From: Diaphorobacter aerolatus
Lineage (GTDB): Bacteria > Pseudomonadota > Gammaproteobacteria > Burkholderiales > Burkholderiaceae_C
Direction of reading: 5' to 3'
DNA length: 64,000 nt
NCBI RefSeq assembly: GCF_014489535.1
Contig: NZ_CP060783.1
Span: forward strand, 3,927,501 to 3,991,500
Shown piece by piece: positions 9,417 through 18,539 of the stretch. Made by a program: the position numbers and the translations under genes. The notes beneath the pieces were generated by a model that did no database searches, was not told the origin of the DNA, and was given only the letters and a program-made list of their open reading frames with translations. Positions within the stretch are counted from its first letter, which is position 1. Each line of letters starts with the position of its first letter.

Positions 9417-10046
9417 ATGATGTCTGCCTTCAGACGCTGGTTGCTGACGGGCCTGCTCGTCATCGTGCCCGGCGTGATCACCGCGTGGGTGCTTCACTGG
9501 ATCGTCTCCACGCTCGACCAGACGCTGCAGATCCTGCCGGGCGACTGGCAGCCTGACAAGCTGCTGGGCATACACATTCCCGGCTTCGGCGTGCTGCTCA
9601 CCCTGATCATTTTGCTCAGTGTCGGCGCGCTCGCCACCAACTTCGCGGGGCGCAAGCTGGTGGAGTGGGGCGACCGTCTCGTTGCGCGCATTCCCGTCGT
9701 GCGTTCGATCTATTCGAGCGTCAAGCAGGTGTCGGACACCTTGTTCTCCGAAAGCGGCAACGCGTTCCGCACGGCCGTGCTCGTGCAATGGCCGCGTGAA
9801 GGCGTGTGGACGGTGGCGTTCGTGACCGGTGCGCCCACGGGCGAGGTGGCGGCCTACCTGCGCGACGAGTTCGTGAGCGTCTACGTGCCGACGACGCCGA
9901 ACCCGACCGGTGGCTATTTCGTGATGGTGCGCAAAAGCGACTGCATCGAACTCGACATGAGCATCGACGCGGCGCTGAAATACATTGTGTCGATGGGCGT
10001 GGTGACTCCGCCGGACCCGATCGCCGTTCACGATTCCAGACAGTAA
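9417..10046 (+). CDS. DUF502 family inner-membrane protein
   Basis: A 209-residue DUF502 protein. Two transmembrane helices lie in the first third: residues about 7-30 (WLLTGLLVIVPGVITAWVLHW) and about 58-80 (VLLTLIILLSVGALATNF). A soluble domain follows with the family motifs RIPVVRSIYSSVKQV and VYVPTTPNPTGGYF. Its function in proteobacteria is unknown. Two ATG codons in a row (9417, 9420) are possible starts. The position between fmdB and aspS is conserved, and the short spacing suggests one transcript. Confidence 0.85.
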   Translation: MMSAFRRWLLTGLLVIVPGVITAWVLHWIVSTLDQTLQILPGDWQPDKLLGIHIPGFGVLLTLIILLSVGALATNFAGRKLVEWGDRLVARIPVVRSIYSSVKQVSDTLFSESGNAFRTAVLVQWPREGVWTVAFVTGAPTGEVAAYLRDEFVSVYVPTTPNPTGGYFVMVRKSDCIELDMSIDAALKYIVSMGVVTPPDPIAVHDSRQ

Positions 10047-10107
10047 ACCGACACACAAACAAATCAGTGCAATTGACGCGTCCCGTGCGGGCGCAGGAAG
10101 TTAGACC

Positions 10108-11905
10108 ATGGCAATGCGTACCGAATACTGCGGTCTTGTGACCGAGGCCCTGTTGGGCCAAACCGTGACCCTGTGCGGCTGGGTGAACCGTCGCCGCGAC
10201 CATGGTGGCGTGATCTTCATCGACCTGCGCGACCGCGAAGGCTATGTGCAAGTGGTCTGCGACCCGGATCGCCCGAGATGTTCAAGGTGGCCGAAGACCT
10301 GCGCAACGAATTCTGCGTGCAGGTCAAAGGCCTGGTGCGCGCGCGTCCCGAAGGCACCACGAACGACAAGCTCAAGAGCGGCCAGATCGAGGTGCTGTGC
10401 CATGAACTGAACGTGCTCAACCCGTCGGTCACGCCGCCGTTCCAGCTCGACGACGACAACCTCTCGGAGACCACGCGTCTCACGCACCGCGTGCTCGACC
10501 TGCGCCGCCCTACATGCAGCGCAACATGATGCTGCGCTACAAGACCGCGATCCAGGTGCGCAACTATCTCGACAAGCTCGGCTTCATCGACATCGAAACG
10601 CCGATGCTCGGCAAGAGCACGCCCGAAGGCGCGCGCGACTATCTGGTGCCAAGCCGCGTGCACGATGGCGAATTCTTCGCGCTGCCTCAGTCGCCCCAGC
10701 TCTACAAGCAGATGCTGATGGTGGCCGGCTACGACCGCTACTACCAGATCACCAAGTGCTTTCGCGACGAAGACCTGCGCGCCGACCGCCAGCCGGAATT
10801 CACGCAGATCGACTGCGAGACCTCGTTCCTCAACGAAGAGGAAATCCGCGCGATCTTCCAGCAGATGATCACCGAGGTGTTCAAGCAGCAACTGGACGTG
10901 GATCTGGGCGAATTCCCGATCATGACCTATCAGGACGCTGCGTTCCGTTTCGGCTCCGACAAGCCCGATCTGCGCGTGAAGCTCGAATTCACCGAACTCA
11001 CCGAGGTGATGAAGGACGTGGACTTCAAGGTGTTCTCCACGCCGGCAACCACCAAGGGCGGCCGCGTGGTGGCGTTGCGCGTGCCGGGCGGCGCACAGAT
11101 TTCGCGCGGCGAGATCGACGCCTACACCGACTTCGTGAAGATCTACGGCGCCAAGGGTCTCGCGTGGATCAAGGTGAACGAAGTCTCCAAGGGCCGCGAC
11201 GGCCTGCAGTCGCCCATCGTGAAGAACCTGCACGATGGCGCGATCAACGAGATTCTCAAGCGCACCAACGCGCAGGACGGCGATCTGCTGTTCTTCGGTG
11301 CCGACAAGGAAAAGGTCGTCAACGACTCCATCGGCGCGCTGCGCCTGAAGGTCGGCCACAGCGACTTCGGCAAGAAGAGCGGCCTGTTCGAGAACAAGTG
11401 GGCACCACTGTGGGTGGTGGACTTCCCGATGTTCGAGCATGACGAGGAAAACAACCGCTGGGCGGCCGTGCACCATCCGTTCACATCGCCCAAGGACGGC
11501 CATGAAGACCTCATGGACACGGACCCCGGCAAGTGCCTTGCCAAGGCCTACGACATGGTGCTCAACGGCTGGGAACTCGGCGGCGGTTCGGTGCGTATCC
11601 ACCGCGCCGACGTGCAGAGCAAGGTGTTCACCGCGCTCAACATCTCTGCCGAGGATGCGCGCGCCAAGTTCGGCTATCTGCTCGATGCGCTGCAATACGG
11701 AGCGCCGCCGCACGGTGGCCTCGCGTTCGGTCTCGACCGCCTGATCACGTTGATGACCGGTGCCGATTCGATCCGCGACGTGATTGCCTTCCCCAAGACG
11801 CAACGCGCGCAGGACCTGCTCACGCAGGCTCCGTCGCCGGTCGATGAAAAGCAACTGCGCGAGCTGCACATCAAGCTGCGCAATGTGACACCCGCCGCGC
11901 AGTGA
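10108..11905 (+). CDS. aspS: Aspartyl-tRNA synthetase, two apparent frameshifts
   Basis: Class II aminoacyl-tRNA synthetase that charges tRNA with aspartate. Start [13 protein letters not shown] at 10108. The OB-fold anticodon domain ([19 protein letters not shown]) comes first. The catalytic core has motif 2 [18 protein letters not shown], the bacterial GAD insert in the middle, and motif 3 GLAFGLDRL. Two one-base losses break the frame: at 10272-10274 (CGC CC then GAG; four C expected) and at 10508-10510 (CGCCGCCCTAC; RRPYMQR needs four C). With both restored the protein is 599 residues, the usual size. Because aspS is essential, the breaks should be sequencing errors. Whether the enzyme also charges tRNA-Asn was not decided. 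Confidence 0.93.
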
Positions 11906-11937
11906 CGCACTGAGCCGCTGTCAGCAGAAAACGGTAT

Positions 11938-11968
11938 AACGCCAAGGTCTTCGGACTTTGGCGTTTTT
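11938..11968 (+). terminator. Rho-independent terminator of aspS
   Basis: Stem gccaaggtc / gactttggc (one G-T wobble), extended by aac/gtt at the base, with a stable ttcg tetraloop at 11950-11953. It runs directly into TTTTT at 11964-11968, 32 bases after the aspS stop. Confidence 0.9.
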
Positions 11969-12019
11969 CATTTTCGGGAGCCTGTAAGTTGCGTTGAGAT
12001 TTTGTGAGGAAATGATTGC

Positions 12020-12858
12020 ATGATGATTTCAAGCGATATGCGCAGCCTGCCGCGTAGCGCGCTGGCGGCGGGCCTCTGCGTAGCAGCGCTGTTTGCCTTG
12101 TCGGGCTGCGGCGAGAAGAAGACCGAGCTCGGCGAGGGCAGTTCGGAGGTGACCGGTTCTGCCGGCCCTGCGGGCGCGCGCAATCCCAATCCGACGCTGG
12201 AGCGCTGCGAACAGCCCATCGCCACCGTCGCGCTTCTGGAAAATCCGCGCGGCTACCTCATGCCGTCCACGGTGAATCTGCCGCCCACGCCGGTGCCGCT
12301 CGTGAAGCTGCTGATGCAGCAAAGCGGGTGCTTTCGCGTGGTGGATCGCGCGGGCGGCCTGCAAGGCACGATCCGCGAAGGCGAGTTGCGCGATTCGGGC
12401 GTGCTTCGTCCCAACGGCACGGTCCAAAAGGGCAAGGGCTACGAGGCGCAGTACACGATGACGCCCAGCCTTACCTTCAGCGAGCAGGACGCTGGCCGGG
12501 GCTCGCGGGCATCATCGCGATGATCCCGGTGCTGCGCGACATCGCGGGTCTCGCGGGTGTTGCCGAGCAGGTCAAGTTCAAGGAGGCGCAGACGGCGCTG
12601 TTCCTGACCGACAACGAGACGACGGAGCAGGTGGCAGCGTCCACCGGCTCCGCGCGCGCGACCGATCTGGGCATGGGCGGCTTCGTGCTCGGCAAGATCG
12701 GAGGAGGCGCGGGCATGGGCTGGAGCAACACCAACGAAGGCAAGGTCATTGCGGCCGCATTCCTGCACTCGCACAACCAGTTGGTGCACCAGTTGCGACT
12801 GCTTCAGGAAAAGCAGATGCCGCCGCCCGTGCCGACCAAGGCGGGGGCCAAGGGATGA
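12020..12858 (+). CDS. CsgG-family lipoprotein, apparent frameshift
   Basis: The start at 12020 has aggaaa about eight bases upstream. The N-terminus is a lipoprotein signal with lipobox ALSGC near residue 30. The body resembles CsgG/HfaB-type outer-membrane secretion lipoproteins: an IATVALLENP beginning strand, PLVKLLMQQSGCFRVVDR, and a C-terminal VIAAAFLHSHNQLVHQLR helix. The frame breaks at about 12497 (GGCCGGGGCTCG), where one G more restores DAGRGLAGIIAMIPV and a 279-residue product. No curli genes (csgA, csgB, csgE, csgF) lie nearby, so it may serve another exported polymer or a stress role. The family assignment is by motif resemblance only. Confidence 0.65.
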
Positions 12859-12888
12859 GTGCCCGGTCTACGTGGCAATTGTCCCGCG

Positions 12889-13392
12889 ATGGCATCGACT
12901 GACGACATGCAGCCGCGCTGGAAAATCCCGCAATCGGTGCTGGTGGTGATTCACACCGCGCAATTGCAGGTGCTCCTGCTGCGGCGCACGCAGGGCACGG
13001 GCGAAACCGGCGAAGGCGCGCGCACCGATTTCTGGCAGTCGGTCACGGGCAGCAAGGACGCGCTCGATGAGCCGTTCGAGGTCACGGCCCGGCGCGAGGT
13101 GCTGGAGGAGACCGGCATCGATGCCAGCGCCCCGGCCTGCAGCCTGCTCGACTGGAACCTGGAGAACACCTACAGTATCTATCCGCAATGGCTTCATCGC
13201 TACGAGCCCGGTGTGCGAGAGAATACCGAGAGGATTTTCAGTCTCCGGGTGCCCGACGGCACTGCCGTAGCCTTGAATCCCAGGGAACATACTGCATATG
13301 AATGGTGGGACTGGCGAGAGGCCGCGGACCGGTGCTATTCGCCGTCGAACACCGAAGCCATTCTTTGGCTGCCAAGATTTGTCGGAAGATGA
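12889..13392 (+). CDS. nudB: Dihydroneopterin triphosphate diphosphatase (Nudix)
   Basis: A 167-residue Nudix hydrolase. The N-terminal SVLVVIHTAQLQVLLLRR and FWQSVTGS segments are typical of NudB, and the Nudix helix reads ARREVLEETGI. The region between the glycine and the first glutamate (GSKDALDE) is one residue longer than the strict Nudix box, as in NudB proteins. NudB removes pyrophosphate from dihydroneopterin triphosphate, the step after FolE in folate synthesis; folE is 2.1 kb downstream. The ATG at 12889 is preferred; an in-frame upstream start at 12859 would overlap the preceding gene. Its stop overlaps the ATG of the next gene (ATGA). Confidence 0.85.
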   Translation: MASTDDMQPRWKIPQSVLVVIHTAQLQVLLLRRTQGTGETGEGARTDFWQSVTGSKDALDEPFEVTARREVLEETGIDASAPACSLLDWNLENTYSIYPQWLHRYEPGVRENTERIFSLRVPDGTAVALNPREHTAYEWWDWREAADRCYSPSNTEAILWLPRFVGR

Positions 13393-14159
13393 CTACAAAC
13401 ATTCACATCGATACCGAAGACGAACATTCAGGCATCCTGCGTGTTGCCACCTACAACATCCACAAGGGCGTGCAGGGCCTGGGCCCGACGCGGCGCCTTG
13501 AGATTCACAACCTGGGCCATGCCGTCGAGCAGCTCGATGCCGACATCGTTTGCTTGCAGGAAGTGCGCAAGATGAATCGGCGCGAGGCGCAGTACTTCAA
13601 CCGCTGGCCCGAGGTGTCGCAGGCCGAATATCTGTCGCCGGAAGGTTACGAGGCGGTCTACCGCACCAATGCCGTCACGCGTGATGGCGAGCATGGCAAC
13701 GCGCTGCTCACACGCTGGCCGGTGGTCGGCCACGGTCACGAGGACATCTCGGATCACCGCTTCGAGCAGCGCGGGTTGCTGCACGTGGAGATCGACTTTC
13801 AGGGCAAGCGCGTGCACGCCATCGTCGTGCATCTGGGCCTGATCCACGAGAGCCGTATGCGGCAGGTGGCGAAGATCCAGCGTTTCATCGAACGCGAGGT
13901 GCCTGCGGACGCGCCGCTCGTGATCGCGGGTGACTTCAACGACTGGGGCTTTCAGATCAAGCGCATGCTCGCGGGATTCGGGCTGTTCGAATATGACGAT
14001 GGCCCGCGCTCGTTCACCTACCCGGCACGGCTGCCGATTGCCCAGCTCGACCACGTCTACGTGCGTGGCCTCCAGCCCACGAGTCTCTACGTGCCGAACG
14101 GGCGCATCTGGTGGCGCATGTCGGACCATCTTCCGCTGATTGCGGAGTTCAGGCTTTGA
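13389..14159 (+). CDS. Endonuclease/exonuclease/phosphatase family protein
   Basis: A 256-residue protein of the EEP superfamily (DNase I / inositol phosphatase fold). Catalytic motifs are visible: ATYNIHKG (Asn), ADIVCLQEVRKM (metal-binding Glu), VHLGL (His), AGDFNDW (Asp/Asn pair) and LDHVYV with a terminal SDHLP (catalytic Asp-His). The substrate may be DNA, a phospholipid headgroup or another phosphodiester. The next gene encodes a cardiolipin synthase and the starts are coupled, which favours a membrane-lipid link. The ATG at 13389 overlaps the nudB stop, and the end overlaps the TTG of clsB. Confidence 0.85.
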   Translation: MTTNIHIDTEDEHSGILRVATYNIHKGVQGLGPTRRLEIHNLGHAVEQLDADIVCLQEVRKMNRREAQYFNRWPEVSQAEYLSPEGYEAVYRTNAVTRDGEHGNALLTRWPVVGHGHEDISDHRFEQRGLLHVEIDFQGKRVHAIVVHLGLIHESRMRQVAKIQRFIEREVPADAPLVIAGDFNDWGFQIKRMLAGFGLFEYDDGPRSFTYPARLPIAQLDHVYVRGLQPTSLYVPNGRIWWRMSDHLPLIAEFRL

Positions 14160-15397
14160 GCCCCGAAGCGGTCGGCGGTGGCAAACGTGTGGTGTTCCAC
14201 TCCGGACATGAGGTCCGGTTGCTGCAGGGCACGCAGGAGTTTTTCCCCGCCCTGATCGCCGACATGAACGCCGCCACGCGCAGCATCCAGTTCGAGACCT
14301 ACATCTTCGATTGCACCGCGAGCGGCGAGCAGATCGCCGAGGCGTTCATCAATGCGGCCAGACGCGGCGTGGACGTGCGCGTGGCGGTCGACGGATTCGG
14401 CACCGGCCTGATTCCCGCGCCGTTGCGCGAACGCTTCGAGGCGGCGGGCGTGCAGTTGCAGGTGTTCTCCGCCGTTCGCCAGTTCGCATTGCTGCTGCCC
14501 CGGCATTGGCGCAGGCTGCACCGGAAACTGTGCGTCATCGACGACGAGGTGATGTACTGTGGCGGCATCAACGTGCTCGACGATTTCTGGGATCCTAACC
14601 ACGGCAAGCTCGAAGCGCCACGCTTCGACTTTGCCGTGCGCGCCAAGGGCGCACTGGTCGATCAGGCGTCCGACAACATGGACAAGCTCTGGTGGCGAAT
14701 GCGCGCGGTGCATGACGCAAGCAAGCGCAAGATTTCCCGCGCCGTAGCCGATCTGCGCGCGGCGCGTGTGGCGCAGAGTGCGGCCAAGCGCTCGGCGGCC
14801 AAGGCCAAGGGCATGCGCGCGGCCCTGCTGTTTCGCGACAACCTGCGCAATCGCAGCCGGATCGAGAAGGCGTACCTGCGCGCCATCGGCAGTGCGCGGG
14901 AAGAGGTCATCATCGCCAATGCCTACTTCATGCCCGGACGCAAGCTGCGCCGTGCGCTGATTCTGGCGGCCGAGCGCGGCGTGCGCGTGCAGTTGCTGCT
15001 GCAGGGGCGCTATGAGTACTTCATGCAGTTTCATGCGTCGCGCCCGGTGTATGGCGCGCTGCTCAAGGCGGGCGTGCAGATTTTTGAATACTCGCCGAGC
15101 TTTCTGCACGCGAAGGTGGCCGTCGTGGATGCCTACGGCGACCGGCCCTGGGCGACCGTGGGTTCATCGAATCTGGAGCCCTTGTCGCTGCTGCTCGCGC
15201 GCGAGGCCAATGTGGTGGTGGAAGACGCTGCGTTCGCGCAGGACCTGCAGCAGCGCCTCAAGGAGGCCATGGAGCACGCAGGCCGGCAGATGGACCCGGA
15301 CGTGTTCGCGCGCCGTCCGCTGCGCGAGCGGGTGCTGGATCACGTGGCTGCGGCGATCATGCGGTCGCTGATCTGGGTGACCGGCAACCGGTACTGA
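14156..15397 (+). CDS. clsB: Cardiolipin synthase B (phospholipase D family)
   Basis: Two HKD motifs of the phospholipase D superfamily are present, HRKLCVIDD with GGIN and HAKVAVVDA with GSSN. The order and spacing match ClsB/YbhO: no N-terminal transmembrane pair and a charged linker rich in Lys/Arg/Ala (SKRKISRAVADLRAARV) between the halves. It makes cardiolipin from phosphatidylglycerol at the inner membrane. The TTG at 14156 overlaps the stop of the EEP gene (TTGA), giving 413 residues. YbhP (EEP) and YbhO (ClsB) are neighbours in Escherichia coli too, which supports both names. Confidence 0.9.
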   Translation: MSPEAVGGGKRVVFHSGHEVRLLQGTQEFFPALIADMNAATRSIQFETYIFDCTASGEQIAEAFINAARRGVDVRVAVDGFGTGLIPAPLRERFEAAGVQLQVFSAVRQFALLLPRHWRRLHRKLCVIDDEVMYCGGINVLDDFWDPNHGKLEAPRFDFAVRAKGALVDQASDNMDKLWWRMRAVHDASKRKISRAVADLRAARVAQSAAKRSAAKAKGMRAALLFRDNLRNRSRIEKAYLRAIGSAREEVIIANAYFMPGRKLRRALILAAERGVRVQLLLQGRYEYFMQFHASRPVYGALLKAGVQIFEYSPSFLHAKVAVVDAYGDRPWATVGSSNLEPLSLLLAREANVVVEDAAFAQDLQQRLKEAMEHAGRQMDPDVFARRPLRERVLDHVAAAIMRSLIWVTGNRY

Positions 15398-15508
15398 ATC
15401 CGCGTCTGAATGCTATTTGTTTTGTAGCTCGCAAGGGTTGCCCGGCAAGCCATGCGAGAACAAGAGCCGTACCGCACTACGGACTCCAATCGCTGGTACC
15501 ATGCCGGC

Positions 15509-16243
15509 ATGTCACAAAATCCTGACACCGACTCCCAGAAGGCCGGACAGCCCGACGCCGACGAGGGCACTCCCGTATCCGTGAAGATCCGCGAGCGTCT
15601 GGCGGCTGCCCGCAAGCGCTTCAACGCCAACGACAACATCTCCGAGTTCATCGAACCGGGCGAGCTGGAATTGCTGCTCGACGAGGTCGAAGAGAAGATG
15701 CAGACCGTGCTCGACAGCATGGTCATCGATACCGTGGGCGATCACAACACCAACAACACCGCGCGCCGGGTGGCGAAGATGTACATCAACGAGGTGTTCC
15801 GTGGCCGCTACGTTGCGCCTCCCGCAATCACGGAGTTTCCGAATGCGGAACATCTCAATGAGCTGATGATCGTCGGCCCGATCACAGTGCGCAGCGCATG
15901 CAGCCACCATTTCTGTCCGGTCATCGGCAAGATCTGGATCGGCGTGCTGCCCAACGAGCACACGAACGTGATCGGCCTCTCGAAATACGCGCGGCTGGTG
16001 GACTGGGTCATGGGCCGTCCGCAGATTCAGGAAGAGGCCGTGGTGCAACTGGCCGACCTCATCATGGAGAAGACCCAGCCCGACGGTCTGGCCGTGGTGA
16101 TGGAGGCGTCGCACTTCTGCATGTCCTGGCGTGGCGTGCGCGAGATGGACAGCAAGATGATCAACTCGGTGATGCGTGGCGTGTTCCTCACCAACCCCAC
16201 GCTGCGCCGCGAATTCCTGTCACTGATACCCGGAAGGAACTGA
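15509..16243 (+). CDS. folE: GTP cyclohydrolase I
   Basis: A 244-residue FolE that opens the pterin ring pathway by converting GTP to dihydroneopterin triphosphate. Zinc ligands are visible in RSACSHHFCPV and ASHFCMSWRGV, and the QPDG and GLSKYARLVDW segments are typical. A long acidic N-terminal extension (about 45 residues) precedes the conserved core starting near RKRFNANDNISEFIE. The ATG at 15509 is preferred; another in-frame start at 15452 would add 19 residues without family support. A BLUF photoreceptor gene begins three bases after the stop. Confidence 0.93.
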   Translation: MSQNPDTDSQKAGQPDADEGTPVSVKIRERLAAARKRFNANDNISEFIEPGELELLLDEVEEKMQTVLDSMVIDTVGDHNTNNTARRVAKMYINEVFRGRYVAPPAITEFPNAEHLNELMIVGPITVRSACSHHFCPVIGKIWIGVLPNEHTNVIGLSKYARLVDWVMGRPQIQEEAVVQLADLIMEKTQPDGLAVVMEASHFCMSWRGVREMDSKMINSVMRGVFLTNPTLRREFLSLIPGRN

Positions 16244-16246
16244 GCC

Positions 16247-16669
16247 ATGCTGGTGCGTTTGCTGTATGTGAGCCGCGCGGTGGACACGTCGCCCGCGGCA
16301 ATTGAAGCCATCCTCACGCAATCGCGATCGCACAACCCGGCGAGCGGCATCACGGGCGTGCTGTGCTATGGCGGCGGAATCTTTCTTCAGGCCATCGAGG
16401 GCGGCCGCTCCACCGTGAGCGCGCTGTTCGGCAGCATTCAGGCCGACGTGCGCCACAAGAACGTCGAGCTGCTGTCGTTCGAGGAGATTTCCGAGCGCCG
16501 CTTCGGTGGCTGGACCATGGGGCATGTCAATCTCGCCAAGCTCAATCATTCGATCGTGCTCAAGTATTCGGAGCGCCCCGAATTCGATCCGTACTCGACC
16601 TCGGGCAAGGTCTCGTTCGCACTGCTCGAAGAGCTGATGGCCACGGCCTCGGTCATTGGCCGGGCCTGA
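16247..16669 (+). CDS. Single-domain BLUF blue-light sensor
   Basis: A 140-residue BLUF protein. The flavin-site residues are all in place: Tyr7 in RLLYVSRA, Asn30 in HNPASGITG, Gln48 in FLQAIEG, and Trp89 in FGGWTMGH at the place of the AppA tryptophan. Such proteins bind FAD and shift a hydrogen-bond network in blue light. Only a short C-terminal cap of about 45 residues follows, so this is a short BLUF that must signal through a partner protein. It starts three bases after the folE stop, so the two are probably translated from one mRNA. No obvious partner gene is adjacent; a DMT exporter follows 84 bases later. Confidence 0.9.
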   Translation: MLVRLLYVSRAVDTSPAAIEAILTQSRSHNPASGITGVLCYGGGIFLQAIEGGRSTVSALFGSIQADVRHKNVELLSFEEISERRFGGWTMGHVNLAKLNHSIVLKYSERPEFDPYSTSGKVSFALLEELMATASVIGRA

Positions 16670-16753
16670 TTCCCGTTTTTTATTGCTCCTGCGCTCCCCG
16701 GCGCTCGCCTTGAAGAGCATGCAGACAGTCCTACAACCACACGCAGACCACGC

Positions 16754-17635
16754 ATGTCGCTGACGGCCTTTGGCCTGATCATTCTTGCGGGGCTGATCCA
16801 TGCGGGCTGGAACATCGCGGCCAAGCGCGCGGGCGGCGATTCGCGGTTCGCGTTCTTCAGTTCAATGCTCAATATGCTGGTCTGGGCACCGCTGGGCTGG
16901 TGGCTGGGGCGCGACGTCGTGCCGCTGTGGGGCGTGCGCGAATGGACCTTCGTCGCGCTGAGCGGCCTGCTGCACGTGCTGTATTACGTGGTGCTGCTGC
17001 GCGGCTACCGCAAGGCCGATCTCACCGTGGTCTATCCGCTGGCGCGCGGCACGGGGCCGTTGCTGTCCTCGCTGGTGGCGATTCTCTTTCTGGGCGAACA
17101 CCTGTCCGCGCTCGGCGCACTCGGCATTGCGGGCGTGGTCGGCGGCGTATTCCTGATCGCGGGCGGACCCGGCCTGTTGCGCGCAGCCAAGGAGCCGCTG
17201 GCGCGCAAGCGGGTGCACAAGGGCATGCTCTATGGCGTGCTGACGGGCGTGTTCATCGCGTCGTACACTGTGGTCGATGGGTATGCGGTGAAGGTCATGC
17301 TGCTGTCACCGATTCTGCTGGACTACATGGGCAATTTCGTGCGCGTCGTGCTGTTGTCGCCCGTGGCCTTGCGCAAGCCCCGCGAGTTGCTGCCACTGTG
17401 GAAGGCGCAGTGGAAGTACGCCTTGCTCGTTGCCATGGTCAGCCCCATCGCCTACGTGCTGGTGCTGTATGCCATGCAGCACGCGCCGATGTCGCACGTC
17501 GCGCCCGCGCGCGAGGTGTCGATGCTGTTCGCGGCGCTGATCGGCGGGCATCTGCTCAAGGAGGGCGACCGCAAGGCGCGCATTCTGGGTGCCGTGCTGA
17601 TCGCTGCGGGTGTGACAGCACTGGCGCTTGGCTGA
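16754..17635 (+). CDS. EamA/DMT family transporter
   Basis: A 293-residue membrane protein with about ten hydrophobic helices in two EamA repeats. It opens LTAFGLIILAGLIHAGWNIAAKRA, has the conserved ADLTVVYPLARGTGPL in the first repeat, and APMSHVAPAREVSMLFAALIGG in the second. Drug/metabolite transporters of this type export amino acids, nucleosides or drugs; the substrate is unknown. The stop at 17635 is five bases before the next gene, so they are probably cotranscribed. Confidence 0.85.
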   Translation: MSLTAFGLIILAGLIHAGWNIAAKRAGGDSRFAFFSSMLNMLVWAPLGWWLGRDVVPLWGVREWTFVALSGLLHVLYYVVLLRGYRKADLTVVYPLARGTGPLLSSLVAILFLGEHLSALGALGIAGVVGGVFLIAGGPGLLRAAKEPLARKRVHKGMLYGVLTGVFIASYTVVDGYAVKVMLLSPILLDYMGNFVRVVLLSPVALRKPRELLPLWKAQWKYALLVAMVSPIAYVLVLYAMQHAPMSHVAPAREVSMLFAALIGGHLLKEGDRKARILGAVLIAAGVTALALG

Positions 17636-17640
17636 CGAAA

Positions 17641-18497
17641 ATGAACCAGCCGCTGCTACAACTCATAGGCTGCGATTTTTCGAGCCGCCCGAGCCGCCGC
17701 AAACCCATCGTGCTGGCGCTCGGTGAGTGGCTGGTGCAACGGCAAGGCCGTGATCCGTGGGTGGTCGGGCTTGCGGACATCGAGACGCTGCCAAGCCTCG
17801 CCGAATTCGGCGCGTGGCTCGCCGAGCCGCGAGTCTGGGTCGGCGGTTTCGATCTGCCGTTCGGACTGCCTCGCGAGCTGGTCGCGACATTGGCGTGGCC
17901 TGAGCGCTGGGATGAGTGCATGGCGCACTACGCATCGCTTGGCCGCGGCCAGATTCGTGAACTATTCGCCGCGTTCTGTGCGGCGCGGCCTGTGGGGCCA
18001 AGTTCGCGCATCGCGCCACCGATGGCCCGGCGGGCTCTAGTCCGTCGATGAAGTGGGTCAACCCGCCTGTGGCCTACATGATGCATGCCGGTGTTCCCCT
18101 GCTCAGGAACGCGGGCGTTCATCTGCCGGGCCTGCACGCCGGAGACCGCAATCGCGTGGCGCTCGAAGCCTACCCGGGCTGGTTGGCGCGGCAACTCATT
18201 GGCCGCGTGAGCTACAAGAGCGATGACAAGGCCAAGCAGACCGCAGAACGCGCAATCGCCAGAAGCCAACTTGTGAGCCGGATTGCAAGGCCGCTTCCCA
18301 TGCTGGATGGAGTGTGCGTGCGCTTGAGCCGATCACAATGCGAACGGCTTGTCGCGGACGCCAGCGGCGACACCGTTGACGCGGTGCTGTGCATGCTCGT
18401 GGCCGCATGGGCGCACCGTCAGCATCTCGCAGGGCACGCCAACTACGGTCTGCCGCCACAGATCGATGGTCTGGAAGGCTGGATCGCAGGCGTTTAG
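17641..18497 (+). CDS. DUF429 family protein (predicted RNase H-like nuclease), apparent frameshift
   Basis: The start MNQPLLQLIGCDFSSRPS at 17641 shows the DUF429 opening Asp in a strand (IGCDFSS), an invariant FDLPFGLP motif and an acidic C-terminal GDTVDAVLCMLVAAWA, the pattern of a predicted RNase H-like fold with three carboxylates. The frame breaks at about 17995-17998: four G in GTGGGGCCAAG, where five give RPVGAKFAHRATDGPAGSSPSMKW. Restored length is 285 residues. The function is unproven; the family is found near restriction or metabolite genes in some genomes, but here it trails a DMT transporter. Confidence 0.7.
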
Positions 18498-18539
18498 GGC
18501 TATTCCGAAACGTGATCTGCGTGCGCTGTGTGAACAGCC

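Noticed and set aside
10272..10510. Programmed frameshifting in aspS (and the other broken genes)
   Set aside because: No slippery heptamer with downstream structure was seen, the breaks recur in many unrelated genes, and all fit one lost base in a C or G run.
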